A stretch of 6,521 bases of DNA. Origin: an uncultured Ruminococcus sp. (lineage in GTDB: Bacteria; Bacillota; Clostridia; Oscillospirales; CAG-272). The position numbers and the translations under genes are program-made. Of this stretch, positions 5,691-6,521 are shown in pieces (positions within the stretch are counted from its first letter, which is position 1; the number at the start of each line of letters is the position of its first letter). The DNA is taken from the NCBI GenBank assembly GCA_902782785.1, contig CACZOH010000149.1, positions 1 through 6,521 on the forward strand, read 5' to 3'. A model generated the notes under the pieces. The model was not told the DNA's origin. It searched no databases and saw nothing but the letters and a program-made list of their open reading frames with translations.

Positions 5691-6521
5691 TTATTCACCG
5701 GTTTTGTCGGTGAATTCCGCATCGAACGATCCATCGGAATTCTGTCCGTTCGCACCGCCGGAAGCGCCGGCGCCGGGGTTAGGTCCCGAGTTGTTCTGAG
5801 AACCGGTCTGCTGGTACGCCTTCTCAGCTACCTTGCCGAATACCTTCTGCAGGGATTCTATACCGTTCTTCATTCCGTCGTTATCGTTGTTTGCCACGGC
5901 CTTCTTAAGATTTTCGATCTCCGCCTTGACCTCGGTCTTTTCGGATTCGGAAACCTTGTCGCCCAAATCCTCAAGCGATTTTTCGCACTGAGCCACAAGG
6001 CTGTCTGCATGGTTCTTAAGATCGACCGCTTCCTTGAATTTCTTGTCTTCCTCCGCGTATTTCTCAGCGTCGCGGACCGCTTTGTCTATATCTTCCTTGC
6101 TCATATTGCTTGAGGAAGTTATGGTTATATGCTGTTCCTTGCCCGTTCCGAGATCTTTTGCGGAAACGTTTACTATGCCGTTCGCGTCTATATCGAATGT
6201 GACCTCGATCTGCGGTACGCCTCTCGGCGCAGCGGGGATGCCGTCAAGGTTGAAGTTGCCGAGCGTGGTGTTGTCCGCGGCTCTCTGTCTTTCACCCTGT
6301 AAGACGTGTATCTGAACGGACGACTGATAATCTGACGCTGTTGAGAATACCTGGCTCTTCTTTACCGGTATCGTGGTGTTTCTGTCGATTATTCTCGTGC
6401 ATACTCCGCCGAGCGTCTCGATACCGAGCGACAGAGGCGTTACGTCGAGCAGGAGCAGGTCTTTTACGTCGCCGCCGAGAACGCCGCCCTGGATAGCCGC
6501 GCCTATTGCAACGCATTCATC
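5691..6521 (-). CDS. dnaK: Chaperone protein DnaK (Hsp70), C-terminal part, cut by window edge
   Basis: The frame stays open to the right edge and encodes the last 276 residues of DnaK. It opens with DECVAIGAAIQGG, aligned with about residue 368 of E. coli DnaK at the end of the ATPase domain. The interdomain linker KDLLLLD and DVTPLSLGIETLGG follow. Next are the beta-sandwich substrate-binding domain, including NTTIPVKKSQVFSTA, then GERQRAADNTTLG and DANGIVNVSAKD, and the helical lid from NMSKEDIDKAV onward. The last 40 or so residues form a Gly/Ser/Asn/Gln-rich disordered tail ending FDAEFTDKTGE, a diverged form of the usual acidic DAEF ending. It ends with tandem stops (TAATAA). DnaK is the ATP-driven cytoplasmic chaperone working with DnaJ and GrpE. 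Its start, promoter and any CIRCE operator lie outside the window. Confidence 0.98.
   Translation of the reverse strand, partial: DECVAIGAAIQGGVLGGDVKDLLLLDVTPLSLGIETLGGVCTRIIDRNTTIPVKKSQVFSTASDYQSSVQIHVLQGERQRAADNTTLGNFNLDGIPAAPRGVPQIEVTFDIDANGIVNVSAKDLGTGKEQHITITSSSNMSKEDIDKAVRDAEKYAEEDKKFKEAVDLKNHADSLVAQCEKSLEDLGDKVSESEKTEVKAEIENLKKAVANNDNDGMKNGIESLQKVFGKVAEKAYQQTGSQNNSGPNPGAGASGGANGQNSDGSFDAEFTDKTGE

Noticed and set aside
5691..6104. A separate 137-residue protein starting at an internal ATG
   Set aside because: The same frame continues open to the window edge with unmistakable DnaK sequence, so this Met is internal to DnaK. An internal start is not excluded, but nothing supports it.

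Overview
The window reads as ordinary chromosomal DNA from a Gram-positive anaerobe of the class Clostridia, probably a gut-type Oscillospiraceae-like or related lineage. This is inferred from three things. The DnaK and DnaJ sequences are of Firmicutes type, for example DECVAIGAAIQGG in DnaK. The gene order is dnaK-dnaJ-prmA. Ribosome-binding sites are strong and G-rich, and base composition is moderate. There is no rRNA, tRNA, CRISPR array, insertion sequence or phage gene. Coding density is high; the longest gene-free stretch is the 118-base divergent promoter region at 2850-2967.

Right part, minus strand (6521 down to 3554): the distal end of a heat-shock operon. It holds the C-terminal 276 residues of DnaK (cut by the window edge), complete DnaJ, and PrmA, the methyltransferase for ribosomal protein L11. 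A GC-rich hairpin sits in the dnaK-dnaJ gap, and dnaJ and prmA overlap by one base (TAATG). hrcA, grpE and the start of dnaK, if present, lie beyond the right edge.

Middle, plus strand (2968-3561): a single gene for a small OmpR-type winged-helix protein whose receiver domain has lost most phosphorylation residues. It has a near-consensus sigma-A promoter. It converges on prmA with an 8-base overlap and diverges from the gene to its left.

Left part, minus strand (2849 down to 54): a probable three-gene operon. It encodes a compact cytoplasmic GH78 alpha-L-rhamnosidase-like enzyme, a GNAT acetyltransferase, and a SAM-dependent methyltransferase of the MnmM (YtqB) tRNA wobble-uridine family. 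The last two overlap by four bases (ATGA), and a hairpin terminator follows.

The most notable non-coding element is a perfect 9-3-9 palindrome at 2872-2892. It lies over the predicted -10 and start region of the rhamnosidase promoter, next to the degenerate regulator, so a local regulatory circuit is possible but unproven. I found no convincing new multi-gene system; the findings are modest and each can be tested.
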